DNA of 64,000 bases from Hymenobacter aranciens (GTDB lineage: Bacteria; Bacteroidota; Bacteroidia; Cytophagales; Hymenobacteraceae). Below the pieces are notes generated by a model. It saw only the letters and a list, made by a program, of their open reading frames with translations, searched no databases and was not told the DNA's origin. The translations under genes were made by a program, and so were the position numbers. Location: contig NZ_JAUQSY010000001.1 of NCBI RefSeq assembly GCF_030580865.1, positions 434,001 to 498,000 of the forward strand, read 5' to 3'. Shown here in pieces: positions 53,030-61,259 of this stretch (its first letter is position 1; each line of letters starts with the position of its first letter).

Positions 53030-54557
53030 TGGCCGGTTGCAGCAGGTTGTGGCCCGTCATCTCGGCGGGCTGGGGCACGCCCATCAGCGCGAGGATGGTG
53101 GGGGCCAGGTCGGCCAGCTTGCCGTCGGCAATGCCGCCGTGGTAATTATTATCGGCCAGAATGCAGGGTACCAGGTTGGTAGTGTGCGCCGTGTTGGGCG
53201 AGCCGTCGGCGTTGCGCATGAATTCGGCGTTGCCGTGGTCGGCAATGACGATGCAGGCGTAGTCGGCCGCCAGGGCGGTTTCAATCACGGCCTGGGCGCA
53301 GGCGTCGGTGGTTTCCACCGCCTTCACCACGGCCTCAAACACGCCGGTGTGGCCCACCATGTCGGGGTTGGCGAAGTTCAGCACCACGAAATCAGCCGAT
53401 TTAGCCTGCAGCTCAGGTATCAGCGCGTCGCGCAGCTCGGCGGCGCTCATTTCAGGCTGCAGGTCGTAGGTAGCCACCTTGGGCGAGTTGCGCAGGATGC
53501 GGCGCTCGCCCGGGAATTCCACCTCCCGACCGCCCGAGAAGAAAAATGTCACGTGCGGATACTTTTCCGTCTCGGCAATACGAATCTGCGTCTTGCCGTA
53601 AGCCGCCAGCACTTCGCCCAGCGTATTGTTCAGATTGTCCTTATCGAAAATGGCCTCTACTCCCGCGAACGTGTCGTCGTAGTTCGTCATCGTGAGGTAG
53701 TGCAGGTTCAGCCGGTGCATCTGGTAGGCGTTGAAGTCTTGCTGCGTCAGCGCCTCCGTGATTTCGCGGCCCCGGTCGGTGCGGAAGTTGAAGCAAATCA
53801 CCACGTCGCCTTCCTGAATGGTGGCCAGCGGCTGCCCGTCGGTGCCGGTTTTCACGATGGGCTTCAGAAACTCGTCCGTAACGCCTTCTTTATAAGACTC
53901 CTGAATGGTTTGAATCAGGTTCTGCGAGGCGTTGCCCACGCCGTTTACCAGCAGGTCGTAGGCCACTTTCACCCGCTCCCAGCGCTTGTCGCGGTCCATG
54001 GCGTAGTAGCGGCCCACCACCGAGGCGATTTTGGCGCCGGTGCGCTCGTTGTGCTGCTCCAGCTCGTTGATGAAATGCACGCCACTCTTGGGGTCGGTGT
54101 CGCGCCCATCGGTGAAGGCGTGCACGAAAGTATGCCGGATGCCAGCCTCGTGCGTGATGGTACACAACGCTTTGGCGTGGTCGATGTGCGAATGCACGCC
54201 ACCATCCGACAGCAGGCCAATCAGGTGAACGGGTTTGTCGTTGGCTTTGGCGTAGTCGATGGCCTTGGCCAGCACGGGCATCTGGGCCAGCTTGCGCTCG
54301 CGGGCCGATTTGCTGATGCGAACCAGCTCCTGGTCCACCACGCGGCCGGCACCGATGTTCATGTGGCCCACTTCCGAGTTGCCCATCTGGCCCTCGGGCA
54401 GGCCCACCGCCTCGCCCGAAGCCTGTAATTTACTGTGCGGAAACCGCTGCAACAGCCCGTGGAAAAAGGGCGTACTAGCCGCATCCACGGCCGAAACCTT
54501 CGGGTCGGGCGCAATGCCCCACCCATCCAAAATCACCAATAAAACCTGCTTGTTCAT
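53022..54557 (-). CDS. gpmI: 2,3-bisphosphoglycerate-independent phosphoglycerate mutase
   Basis: A 511-aa manganese-dependent glycolytic enzyme interconverting 3- and 2-phosphoglycerate. The start is the ATG at 54557 (MNKQVLLVILDGWG). The phosphorylated Ser is in NSEVGHMNIGAGR (about residue 61). Other metal and substrate motifs are LLSDGGVHSHIDH, FTDGRDTDPKS, ICFNFRTDRGRE and NFANPDMVGHTG, with VIADHGNAE near the end. The stop codon overlaps the downstream lipoprotein start. Confidence 0.96.
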   Translation of the reverse strand: MNKQVLLVILDGWGIAPDPKVSAVDAASTPFFHGLLQRFPHSKLQASGEAVGLPEGQMGNSEVGHMNIGAGRVVDQELVRISKSARERKLAQMPVLAKAIDYAKANDKPVHLIGLLSDGGVHSHIDHAKALCTITHEAGIRHTFVHAFTDGRDTDPKSGVHFINELEQHNERTGAKIASVVGRYYAMDRDKRWERVKVAYDLLVNGVGNASQNLIQTIQESYKEGVTDEFLKPIVKTGTDGQPLATIQEGDVVICFNFRTDRGREITEALTQQDFNAYQMHRLNLHYLTMTNYDDTFAGVEAIFDKDNLNNTLGEVLAAYGKTQIRIAETEKYPHVTFFFSGGREVEFPGERRILRNSPKVATYDLQPEMSAAELRDALIPELQAKSADFVVLNFANPDMVGHTGVFEAVVKAVETTDACAQAVIETALAADYACIVIADHGNAEFMRNADGSPNTAHTTNLVPCILADNNYHGGIADGKLADLAPTILALMGVPQPAEMTGHNLLQPANA

Positions 54558-54663
54558 GGGGCGAAGATACGGCCCGCCTTGCGAGCCGGGCATCGTTAAT
54601 TATATTTCGCCTCTAACACTGCTTCTAGGGTCTTGGTTATGGCCTAGGCAGTGAAATCGTCCG

Positions 54664-54671
54664 TAAATTTG
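54664..54671 (+). promoter_or_regulatory. -7 promoter element for the DUF4783 gene
   Basis: TAAATTTG matches TAnnTTTG. It lies about 92 bp upstream of the ATG at 54764, which implies a long leader or another start. Confidence 0.35.
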
Positions 54672-54763
54672 CCGGTCGCCGAGCATCAATTTCCATTTCT
54701 TGCCCTTACTGGCACCATTTTGGCTTGCAAAAATTCGCGCATGACGCACTATCTACCCCGATA

Positions 54764-55168
54764 ATGAAACGCTATCTATTTCGAACGCTACTATTTGGCT
54801 GGCTATTGATGCTAGGGACGGTGGCCGCCCACGCCCAGACGGATAACCTGGCGGCCGTGCGCCTGGCCTTGCGCAACGGCTCCTCGCGCGAGCTGGCGCA
54901 GTACCTGGCCCCCACCGTAAAAGTCGGTTTCAGCGGCGACGAGCAAAGCTACAGCTCGACGCAAGCAGAGCTGGTAATGAAGGACTTCTTCGCCAAAACT
55001 GCTCCCAGTAGCTTTGAGTACATCCACCAGGGCGGTACCACCGAAGGCCAGATTCAATACGCCATTGGCCGCTACACCGGCCGCGGCGGCGTGTACCGGG
55101 TGTTCGTGAAGCTCAAGCCCGCCCGTGGAGCGTTGCTCATCGAAACCATTGATTTTACCAAAGAATAA
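54764..55168 (+). CDS. DUF4783 exported protein
   Basis: A 134-aa protein from the ATG at 54764 with a cleavable signal (LLMLGTVAAHAQ). The mature part has an NTF2-like pattern (NLAAVRLALRNGSSRELAQY, VMKDFFAKTAPSSFEYIHQG, YAIGRYTGRGGVYRVFVKLK). From family knowledge this arrangement next to nadC recurs in Bacteroidota. The function is not known. A terminator follows, so it may be transcribed apart from nadC. Confidence 0.82.
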   Translation: MKRYLFRTLLFGWLLMLGTVAAHAQTDNLAAVRLALRNGSSRELAQYLAPTVKVGFSGDEQSYSSTQAELVMKDFFAKTAPSSFEYIHQGGTTEGQIQYAIGRYTGRGGVYRVFVKLKPARGALLIETIDFTKE

Positions 55169-55192
55169 AACGACGACTTGCCTTGTCTTTGT

Positions 55193-55222
55193 AAACCCCG
55201 GTCTGAGCAAGACCGGGGTTTT
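55193..55222 (+). terminator. Terminator after the DUF4783 gene
   Basis: AAACCCCGGTCT and AGACCGGGGTTT arms followed by a T-rich run. Confidence 0.88.
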
Positions 55223-55276
55223 TCTTTTGTTAAGGTTGCTGGTGCGCGCCAGCCCCATATTGCCGCCATTTCCCTT

Positions 55277-55311
55277 TTTGCACTTTATTAAAAGGAAGAA
55301 CCGTAATTTTG
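55277..55311 (+). promoter_or_regulatory. Promoter of nadC
   Basis: TTTG at 55277-55280 and TAATTTTG at 55304-55311 are separated by 23 bp and match the Bacteroidota -33/-7 pattern. The predicted start of transcription falls at about 55315, at the GTG start codon itself. Confidence 0.6.
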
Positions 55312-55315
55312 CCAC

Positions 55316-56176
55316 GTGCAAACCCCACCCTACCTCACGCCCGAAGCTCTGACCACCTTTATCCGCACGGCCCTGGCCGAGGATGTCGGCGACGGCGACC
55401 ACTCGGCCCTGGCGGCCATCCCGGCCGAGGCCCACAACCGGGCCCACCTGCTGGTGAAGGGCGAAGGTATTCTGGCCGGGGTAGAGTTGGCCCCACTTAT
55501 CTTCCACGCCGTGGACCCGAGCTTGCGCCTCGACGTGCGCCTGACCGACGGCACGCCCGTGAAACACGGCGACATCGCCTTCACGGTGGAAGGGCCGGCC
55601 CGCAGTATTCTTACGGCCGAGCGGCTGGTGCTCAATTGCATGCAGCGCATGAGCGGCATTGCCACCTACACCGCCCACCTGACCAGCCTGCTGGCCGGCA
55701 CCAAAACCAAGCTGCTCGACACTCGCAAAACCACGCCTAACTTCCGCCTTTGCGAAAAATGGGCCGTGCTCATCGGCGGCGGCGTCAATCACCGCTTCGG
55801 GCTGTTTGACATGATAATGCTCAAGGACAACCACATCGACTACGCCGGTGGGGTAGGGGCAGCCATCGCCGCCACGCATGACTACCTGCGCCGCACCGGC
55901 CGCCAGTTGCCCATTGAAGTCGAAACCCGCAACCTGACCGAAGTGCAGCAGGCCCTCGACGCGGGCGGCATCGACCGCATCATGCTCGACAACATGAAGC
56001 CCGCCCAGCTGCGCGAAGCCGTGGCCCTGATTGCCGGCCGCGTGCCCACCGAGGCCAGCGGCGGCATCACCGAGCAAACCCTGGCTGAGGTCGGTGCCAC
56101 GGGCGTCGATTACATCTCCGTGGGCGCGCTCACACACTCGGCCCCGATTATCGACCTGAGTCTCAAAGCATATTAG
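55316..56176 (+). CDS. nadC: Nicotinate-nucleotide pyrophosphorylase (quinolinate phosphoribosyltransferase)
   Basis: A 286-aa enzyme of de novo NAD synthesis that makes nicotinate mononucleotide from quinolinate and PRPP. Signatures are EDVGDGDHSA, NCMQRMSGIATYT, LLDTRKTTPNFR, GGGVNHRFGLFDMIMLKDNH and EVETRNLTEVQQALDAG, with the C-terminal EASGGITEQTL. It starts with GTG at 55316. The promoter lies so close that the message may be leaderless. Confidence 0.96.
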   Translation: MQTPPYLTPEALTTFIRTALAEDVGDGDHSALAAIPAEAHNRAHLLVKGEGILAGVELAPLIFHAVDPSLRLDVRLTDGTPVKHGDIAFTVEGPARSILTAERLVLNCMQRMSGIATYTAHLTSLLAGTKTKLLDTRKTTPNFRLCEKWAVLIGGGVNHRFGLFDMIMLKDNHIDYAGGVGAAIAATHDYLRRTGRQLPIEVETRNLTEVQQALDAGGIDRIMLDNMKPAQLREAVALIAGRVPTEASGGITEQTLAEVGATGVDYISVGALTHSAPIIDLSLKAY

Positions 56177-56276
56177 TTTAATGGTTAGTGGTTAATGATT
56201 AATGGTTAATTGGGTTAACCCGCTTTGCCCTGAATTCATCATTAATCATTCACCATTAATCATTCACCATTAAAAA
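56176..56276. repeat. AT-rich hairpin repeat, copy 2
   Basis: TTAATGATTAATGGTTAAT on the left and CATTAATCATTCACCATTAA (duplicated) on the right form an imperfect hairpin between nadC and the YcxB-like gene. It ends directly at the next ATG. Confidence 0.65.
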
Positions 56277-56278
56277 AC

Positions 56279-56902
56279 ATGAATCAACCCAACCAACGCG
56301 GGGGCGGTGGCTTCCGGCAGGCCCAGCAGCCGACGCCGCTCGCCATCCGCACCAAGAAAACGCAGCTCGACACCAATACCTACACCCGCATAGCCATGGC
56401 CGAGGTGTGGAAAAAAGACTGGCCTTACGCGCTGATTCCGTTTGCTATCGGCTTACTGCCGGCCATTTTCCTGCCCTCGTGGTGGTGGATTGCGCTGGCC
56501 GTGCTGCTCACGGTGCTGTTTGTGCTGCTGCGCTCGGCCCAGGTGACGGGCGTGACGCAGATGCAGGACAGCAAGCCGCTGTTTGAGCGCATGAGCTACG
56601 AGATGGACAACCGCATGCTGCTGCTGCGCGTGAGCGCCGAAAAAGCCATGCAGGTAGGCTGGGATAACATTGAGCGTGCCCGCCGAACCGACGACGGCTA
56701 CCAGCTTTACCTCAAAGCCGGCACCCCGCCGGCGGGCCTGGCTGCGTGGCGCCTGTGGGTGGCGCGCACGTTTGCTGTGCCGGTGTTTTTACTTTTGCCC
56801 CAGCGCATCTTCAATTCTCCCAACGACGTGAAGCTGTTTGAGGCCCTGCTGCGCCGCAAAAACCTGCTGCCCGCCGAAGCCGGTGCGCCGCAGGCCGCGT
56901 AG
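56279..56902 (+). CDS. YcxB-like membrane protein
   Basis: A 207-aa protein. A Gln/Gly-rich cytoplasmic N-terminus (RGGGGFRQAQQPTP) leads to two transmembrane helices (YALIPFAIGLLPAIFL and WWWIALAVLLTVLFVLL). The C-terminal soluble part contains LLLRVSAEKAMQVGWDNIER and LFLLLPQRIF-like sequence (actual FLLLPQRIFNSPNDVK), typical of the YcxB_C domain. Function of the family is unknown. The start codon directly follows an AT-rich repeat. Confidence 0.78.
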   Translation: MNQPNQRGGGGFRQAQQPTPLAIRTKKTQLDTNTYTRIAMAEVWKKDWPYALIPFAIGLLPAIFLPSWWWIALAVLLTVLFVLLRSAQVTGVTQMQDSKPLFERMSYEMDNRMLLLRVSAEKAMQVGWDNIERARRTDDGYQLYLKAGTPPAGLAAWRLWVARTFAVPVFLLLPQRIFNSPNDVKLFEALLRRKNLLPAEAGAPQAA

Positions 56903-56947
56903 CAAACCGCTTGAAATCTGAAAATTATAATCCGACAACTCTTTGCA

Positions 56948-57376
56948 ATGAAGCTGACTACTGTTCGTCTGCTGGCCCTGGCCACCGCCGTTATCGCCCT
57001 GAATGCCTGCTCGAGCGAGCCCTCCGACTGGCGCCCCGATGAAAAAGTGTCGATTGACACCGTGGACCCCGGCCACCGCACTTCCGATAATTTCGACCTC
57101 GATACGGAGCACGGCCACGCCCACAACCACGACGCCAACGGCGCCGAAATGCACGGTGAAGGCCACGAGAGCCACGCCGTAGACAGCCACGGCGAAAGCA
57201 CCACCGAAGAAAACACCGACCACGTGCACGCCCCCGGTGGCCCCGGCGCCCCGGCCGCCGAAGCCACCATCTCGGCCAATGCCGAAGAAGGCATGCGCAA
57301 GCGCGGCGAGATGCACGACCAGGGCAAATCGAGCCAGGACGACACCACGGCCGACGGCCACGAGGTACAACGCTAA
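56948..57376 (+). CDS. Histidine-rich lipoprotein, candidate metal-binding protein
   Basis: A 142-aa lipoprotein (lipobox ALNAC, Cys near 21). The mature part is acidic and contains 13 His residues in about 120. Clusters include EHGHAHNHD, MHGEGHESHAVDSHGE and DHVHAP, and no fold is evident. Such sequences bind Zn, Ni, Co or Cu. It is followed after 159 bp by a ZIP-family metal transporter, with a double palindrome between. A role in capturing zinc for that transporter is a reasonable inference. Confidence 0.8.
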   Translation: MKLTTVRLLALATAVIALNACSSEPSDWRPDEKVSIDTVDPGHRTSDNFDLDTEHGHAHNHDANGAEMHGEGHESHAVDSHGESTTEENTDHVHAPGGPGAPAAEATISANAEEGMRKRGEMHDQGKSSQDDTTADGHEVQR

Positions 57377-57432
57377 GCCACTTCCGCCAGCTTTCCGGCT
57401 ATTGACGGCCGGAAAACCGGAAATGATTTACA

Positions 57433-57472
57433 GCGCAACTTTGTTGCAATTATTATTGCAACAAAGTTGCGC
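57433..57472. promoter_or_regulatory. Perfect double palindrome, candidate Fur/Zur-type operator or terminator hairpin
   Basis: 18-bp arms (57433-57450 and 57455-57472) are exactly complementary with a 4-bp loop. Each arm contains its own palindrome GCAAC-NNN-GTTGC. Two adjacent dyads are typical of Fur-family operators, and a hairpin followed by CTTTTG is also consistent with a terminator. It lies 64 bp before the ZIP transporter ATG. Confidence 0.6.
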
Positions 57473-57535
57473 TTTTGTGATTTGATGTGAATGCCAGCGC
57501 CATAAGCTGCGCAGTTTCACGGATTGTTATTGAGT

Positions 57536-58285
57536 ATGTGGTTTGCTATTTTCCTGCTATTGGTCACGGTGTTGGGGGCGGGCTGGGCGGCGGCGCTGGT
57601 GCCGGCGGCCCACGGCGGCCGCTGGCTGAAGCCGTTGCTGGCCTTTAGCGGGGCGTATTTGTTTACCCTCACGGTGACGCACCTGCTGCCGGAGGCGCTG
57701 CACCTGCTGCCCGATGAGCCGCACACGGTGGGCTACTGGGTGCTGGGCGGTTTTTTCGGGCAGCTGCTGCTGGAGGTTTTCTCGCAGGGCGTCGAGCACG
57801 GGCACGTGCATCACGAGCCTTCGCACGGGCCGCACGGTGTGGTGGGGCGGGTGCCGTTTATGCTGCTGGGCTCGCTGGTGCTACACTCGTTTTTGGAGGG
57901 CACCATTCTGGTGCGCACGCCGGAGGCGCAGGAAATCAGCCAGAATTTTTACGCCATTGTGGTGGGCGTGGCCTTGCACCACATTCCGGCGGCGTTTGCG
58001 CTGGCTACGCTGCTGCGGCTGCGTTTGGGCAGCTTTGCGCGCATGTGGCCGCTGCTGCTGGTGTTTGCGCTGGCCTCGCCGGCAGGCATTGTGTTCAGCA
58101 ATTACGTGGCGCTGGACTCGCTGCTGCAGGGTGGCATGTACGCGGCGCTGCTGGGGCTGGTGGCCGGTAATTTCCTGCACGTTTCAACTACTATTTTGTT
58201 TGAAACCAGCCCCGAGCACCGGCTGAACTGGCCGAAGCTGGCGGCTACGCTGGGCGGGCTGGTGCTCGCGCTGGCGGTGGCGTAA
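57536..58285 (+). CDS. ZIP family metal transporter
   Basis: A 249-aa inner-membrane protein from the ATG at 57536 with about seven to eight helices. The metal-binding motif in TM4-5 is seen as LHSFLEGTI and VALHHIPAAFALATLL. A His-rich cytoplasmic loop lies between TM3 and TM4 (QGVEHGHVHHEPSHGPHGV). It probably imports zinc or another divalent metal. It lies after a His-rich lipoprotein gene and a double palindrome that may be a Fur-type site. Confidence 0.88.
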   Translation: MWFAIFLLLVTVLGAGWAAALVPAAHGGRWLKPLLAFSGAYLFTLTVTHLLPEALHLLPDEPHTVGYWVLGGFFGQLLLEVFSQGVEHGHVHHEPSHGPHGVVGRVPFMLLGSLVLHSFLEGTILVRTPEAQEISQNFYAIVVGVALHHIPAAFALATLLRLRLGSFARMWPLLLVFALASPAGIVFSNYVALDSLLQGGMYAALLGLVAGNFLHVSTTILFETSPEHRLNWPKLAATLGGLVLALAVA

Positions 58286-58301
58286 GCAGGGAATAGCATC
58301 G

Positions 58302-58456
58302 AAAAAGAACGTCATCCTGAGCGGCGCAGCCGCGAAAGGACCTCGCCCGCGCCGGTCGGAGTAGTGATTTCAATCGTTCAGCCGAAAGACGTTACTACCA
58401 CAACGAAGCAGATGAGGTCCTTTCGCGGCTGCGCCGCTCAGGATGACGTTCTTTTT
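58302..58456. repeat. Dispersed palindromic repeat, family A copy 4 (perfect 43-bp arms)
   Basis: Arms at 58302-58344 (starting AAAAAGAACGTCATCCTGAG) and 58414-58456 are exactly complementary, with a 69-bp central region. It lies between the convergent ZIP transporter and cbpM-like genes. The largest and best-preserved member in the window. Confidence 0.92.
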
Positions 58457-58460
58457 GCTC

Positions 58461-58790
58461 TTATTCTCCCTCTACCACCCGCCCACTGCCCCGCACAAAC
58501 ACCTCCAGCTGCCGGGCCCGCGCCGTTTCCTGCGCCAGCGCTGCCTGCAGCCGCTCCAGCCGCTGGCGCATAGCCAGGATAATGTCAACCGCCTCGGGCG
58601 GCAACCCCAACTCGTGGTGCAGGCGGGCCAGACGGGGCAGTACCACGTCGGGCTCCTCTACCGCCACGGCATCGGGCGCGGCCGCCGCATCGAGCAGCCC
58701 AAAATCAACAAACGTGCGCAGGTCATTGGCATCGAGGCCGTAGCGCGAGTGGCACTCCTGGAAAGTGAGGGTGATGATATGCGTTTCCAT
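58461..58790 (-). CDS. cbpM: Chaperone modulator CbpM-like protein
   Basis: A 109-aa MerR-like protein. The N-terminal part has the CbpM pattern (LTFQECHSRYGLDANDLRTF, then VDFGLLD). The middle is VVLPRLARLHHELGLPPEAV, and a terminal coiled coil follows (MRQRLERLQAALAQETARAR). CbpM binds the J domain of CbpA and modulates it. It starts 8 bp after the dnaJ-type gene ends, so the two are cotranscribed. Confidence 0.86.
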   Translation of the reverse strand: METHIITLTFQECHSRYGLDANDLRTFVDFGLLDAAAAPDAVAVEEPDVVLPRLARLHHELGLPPEAVDIILAMRQRLERLQAALAQETARARQLEVFVRGSGRVVEGE

Positions 58791-58798
58791 AGGGCAGG

Positions 58799-59743
58799 CT
58801 AGGTAGTGGGCCGCAGGGCCGCCAATTGCTGGAACAGTTCTTTTTCCTGGTCGGTAAGGTTTTGGGGGAGGGTCAGGTTGAGGCGCAGGTAGAGGTCGCC
58901 GAACTGGCCGTCCTGCTTGTACACTGGGAAGCCTTTGCCGCGCAGGCGCAGGCGAGTGCTGTTGGCGGTTTCAGGTTTGATTTTGATTTTTACCGGGCCG
59001 CTCAGCGTGTCCACGGTTTGCTCGCCGCCGAGCAGGGCGGTGTAGATGCTCACGGGCACATCCTGGGTGAGGTCGTTACCGGTGCGCACGTAGCGGGCGT
59101 CGGACGCGATGCGGAACGTGATGAGCAGCGAGCCGTTGGGCCCGCCGTGGCGGCCGGGCCCGCCCTGGTCGCGCAGCCGGATGGTCTGGCCATCGGCGAT
59201 ACCGGGGGAGATGTTCAGGCGCAGGCTTTTGCCGTTCACGGTGATGGTGCGCGGGCCGCCGTGGTAGGCTTCTTCCAGCGGGATTTCCAGCTCGGCCTGC
59301 AAATCCTGGCCGGCGCCGGGGCGGCTGCCACCCGCACCGCGCCCACCGCCGCCCATGTTGCCGAAGAGCGAGCCGAAAAAGTCGGAGAAATCGCCACCGT
59401 CGCCAAAGGGGCTGCCGCCGCCACCGCCAAAGTCACCGCCCTGGGTGTACTGGCTCCAGTCGAAGCCACCGCCGGGTTGGCCACTACGGCCCGCGCCCCC
59501 ACCGGGCTGCTGCTGGTAGCGCTGCCAGTCGGCCCCGAACTGGTCGTATTTCTTGCGTTTGTCGGGGTCGCTAAGCACTTCGTTGGCCTCGTTGGCCTCT
59601 TTGAACCTGCGCTCCGCCTCGGCGTCATTGGGGTTCACGTCGGGGTGGTGCTGGCGGGCCAGCTTGCGGTAGGCTTTCTTGATTTGCTCGGTGGTAGCGT
59701 TTTTGTCCACGCCCAGCACTTTGTAATAGTCCTTGTAATCCAT
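58799..59743 (-). CDS. cbpA: DnaJ C-terminal domain co-chaperone (CbpA-like)
   Basis: A 314-aa Hsp40 from the ATG at 59743. The J domain holds the HPD triad ([18 protein letters not shown]). A Gly/Phe-rich region spans about residues 75-150 ([19 protein letters not shown]). The two C-terminal substrate-binding domains follow ([39 protein letters not shown]). No zinc-finger is present, as in CbpA rather than DnaJ. It probably works with DnaK. It heads a unit with cbpM. Confidence 0.93.
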   Translation of the reverse strand: MDYKDYYKVLGVDKNATTEQIKKAYRKLARQHHPDVNPNDAEAERRFKEANEANEVLSDPDKRKKYDQFGADWQRYQQQPGGGAGRSGQPGGGFDWSQYTQGGDFGGGGGSPFGDGGDFSDFFGSLFGNMGGGGRGAGGSRPGAGQDLQAELEIPLEEAYHGGPRTITVNGKSLRLNISPGIADGQTIRLRDQGGPGRHGGPNGSLLITFRIASDARYVRTGNDLTQDVPVSIYTALLGGEQTVDTLSGPVKIKIKPETANSTRLRLRGKGFPVYKQDGQFGDLYLRLNLTLPQNLTDQEKELFQQLAALRPTT

Positions 59744-59943
59744 GCGATAAGTTGCTTGGCACAATGTGTGCCTTATTGAACGCAAGCGGCCGGTGCAATG
59801 TTGGCGCGCCAGAACCTGCAAAAATGGCCCCGGTTTTGTACTTATAGATTACGGCAGTATTAGCTAACGGCCGCAACGTCGTATCTTGCGCCGGTTTACG
59901 TTATCGTATATCCGTTTCCCCTCACCCCAAATTACACTTTTTC

Positions 59944-60459
59944 ATGTCTATCAAGACCCTGGTTTGCAGTCTGAGTGCTGTACTACTACTGTCGGGTGCC
60001 GCCCAAGCCCAAACTACCCCGGCGAAGGGCCGCGTGCAGCCCAAACCCCGCGCCGCCACCGCGCAGCCCGGCGCTGCCGTGAAGGACGGCCTGACTATGA
60101 AAGGCGGCCGTGTGGTGCTCACCGAGCTGGGCATCACCAACCCGATAACGGCCGATAAAACCCTCATCAACGGCACGGTTATCAGCACGACCGGCCTGGT
60201 GACGGCCAAAGACGGCACCACCACCCAGATGGGCGAGGGCGACCAGGTGTCGCTGACGGGCCGCGTGACCAGCCGGGCCGCCATTATGGAGGCGGACAGC
60301 CTGCTGAAAATAAAGCAGTTTGACCAGAAATATCCGGGCAAGCGCAAGAAGATGGAGGAGGAGCGTGCTAAGAAGGAGAAAGACAAAAAGGAGCGCGAAG
60401 AAGCGAAGGCCAAAGCCGCCGCCAAGCGCGAGAAAGACAAGGCTAAGTCGAAAAAATAG
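59944..60459 (+). CDS. DUF6799 exported protein with charged C-terminal tail
   Basis: A 171-aa protein with a signal peptide (AVLLLSGAAQAQ). Residues ~47-107 fit the DUF6799 pattern of short repeated strands (DGLTMKGGRVVLTELG, TLINGTVISTTGLVTAKDG, TTQMGEGDQVSLTG). The C-terminal ~45 residues are almost all Lys, Glu, Arg and Ala and probably form a single long helix. Function unknown. It is followed by a strong GC-rich hairpin. Confidence 0.75.
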   Translation: MSIKTLVCSLSAVLLLSGAAQAQTTPAKGRVQPKPRAATAQPGAAVKDGLTMKGGRVVLTELGITNPITADKTLINGTVISTTGLVTAKDGTTTQMGEGDQVSLTGRVTSRAAIMEADSLLKIKQFDQKYPGKRKKMEEERAKKEKDKKEREEAKAKAAAKREKDKAKSKK

Positions 60460-60479
60460 CCTTCGACAACCACCCAATA

Positions 60480-60512
60480 AAGCGGCCGCCGGACATTGTC
60501 CGGCGGCCGCTT
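60480..60512 (+). terminator. Perfect 15-bp GC-rich hairpin
   Basis: AAGCGGCCGCCGGAC and its exact complement around ATT, 20 bp after the DUF6799 stop. The T-tract is weak (TTGTT). Confidence 0.75.
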
Positions 60513-60574
60513 GTTATTTAGACAGTAGATGTTAGATATGAGACTTTCCGTCTGACGATAAGTCTCATGTCTCG

Positions 60575-60778
60575 TTACTTGTACGTGTACCAGTTCAGGA
60601 CCTCCAGGCCCGCCGCGTCGTCGGCGGCTTCTACCACCTCATCGATAACGTATTGCACTTCGGCCTCGCTCCAGCCTTCGTCTTCGGCGGCGGGCACAAA
60701 CAGGTCGAGGGCGGCGTAGCGGTTGGTATTGGGCGGCAGGGTCCAGCGCACTTTTTTGCGGATGTTCATGGAAGCCAT
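60575..60778 (-). CDS. Small acidic protein of unknown function
   Basis: A 67-aa protein (MASMNIRKKVRWTLPPNTNR). The rest is acidic (AAEDEGWSEAEVQYVIDEVV), ending in a Trp/Tyr-rich tail (LNWYTYK). No signal peptide. It starts 14 bp after the rlpA-like stop codon and is probably cotranscribed. Family not recognised; I call it a gene because of the strand context and good codon use. Confidence 0.62.
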   Translation of the reverse strand: MASMNIRKKVRWTLPPNTNRYAALDLFVPAAEDEGWSEAEVQYVIDEVVEAADDAAGLEVLNWYTYK

Positions 60779-60792
60779 GGCGGAGCGGGATT

Positions 60793-61221
60793 TTAGCGTT
60801 TGGAGGAGGAAGTGGGGGCGGCTTTGATGACTTTGAGCTGCACGGGCACCACGCCGGCCTCAACGAGGTCGAGCTTGCGGGCGGCCTTGCGCGACACGTC
60901 CACGATGCGGCCCTTCACGTGCGGGCCGCGGTCGTTGACGACGACTTTTACGGAGCGGCCGTTTTTGACGTTGGTGACTTTGATGCGGGTGCCGAAGGGC
61001 AGGGTGTTGTGGGCGGCCGTCATCTGGCCGGGGCGGTAGGGGGCGCCGCTGGCCGTGGGCCGGCCGTTGAACTTATCAGCGTAGTAGGAGCCCTGGCCCG
61101 ATTGGGTGAAGGCGTTTTTGCTGCCGCCGCAGGCCGATAACATGCCTAAAATTAACATGGTAAATAACCGGGCAGCGTTAGCAAGCAAGGTGGCGGCGGG
61201 ACGTTCTTTCGGGTGCTTCAT
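60793..61221 (-). CDS. rlpA: RlpA-like septal ring lipoprotein
   Basis: A 142-aa lipoprotein (lipobox LSAC, Cys near 31). The double-psi beta-barrel domain has SGQGSYYADKFNGRPTASG, MTAAHNTLPFGTRIKVTNV and VVVNDRGPHVKGRIVDVSR, including the catalytic Asp region NDRGP. RlpA proteins cleave denuded glycan strands of peptidoglycan at the septum. No SPOR domain is present, so it is a short form. Followed by a small acidic protein gene. Confidence 0.9.
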   Translation of the reverse strand: MKHPKERPAATLLANAARLFTMLILGMLSACGGSKNAFTQSGQGSYYADKFNGRPTASGAPYRPGQMTAAHNTLPFGTRIKVTNVKNGRSVKVVVNDRGPHVKGRIVDVSRKAARKLDLVEAGVVPVQLKVIKAAPTSSSKR

Positions 61222-61259
61222 CGCGTATGGTAGCGTAGTTGACCGCCTTTTTGTTTGGC

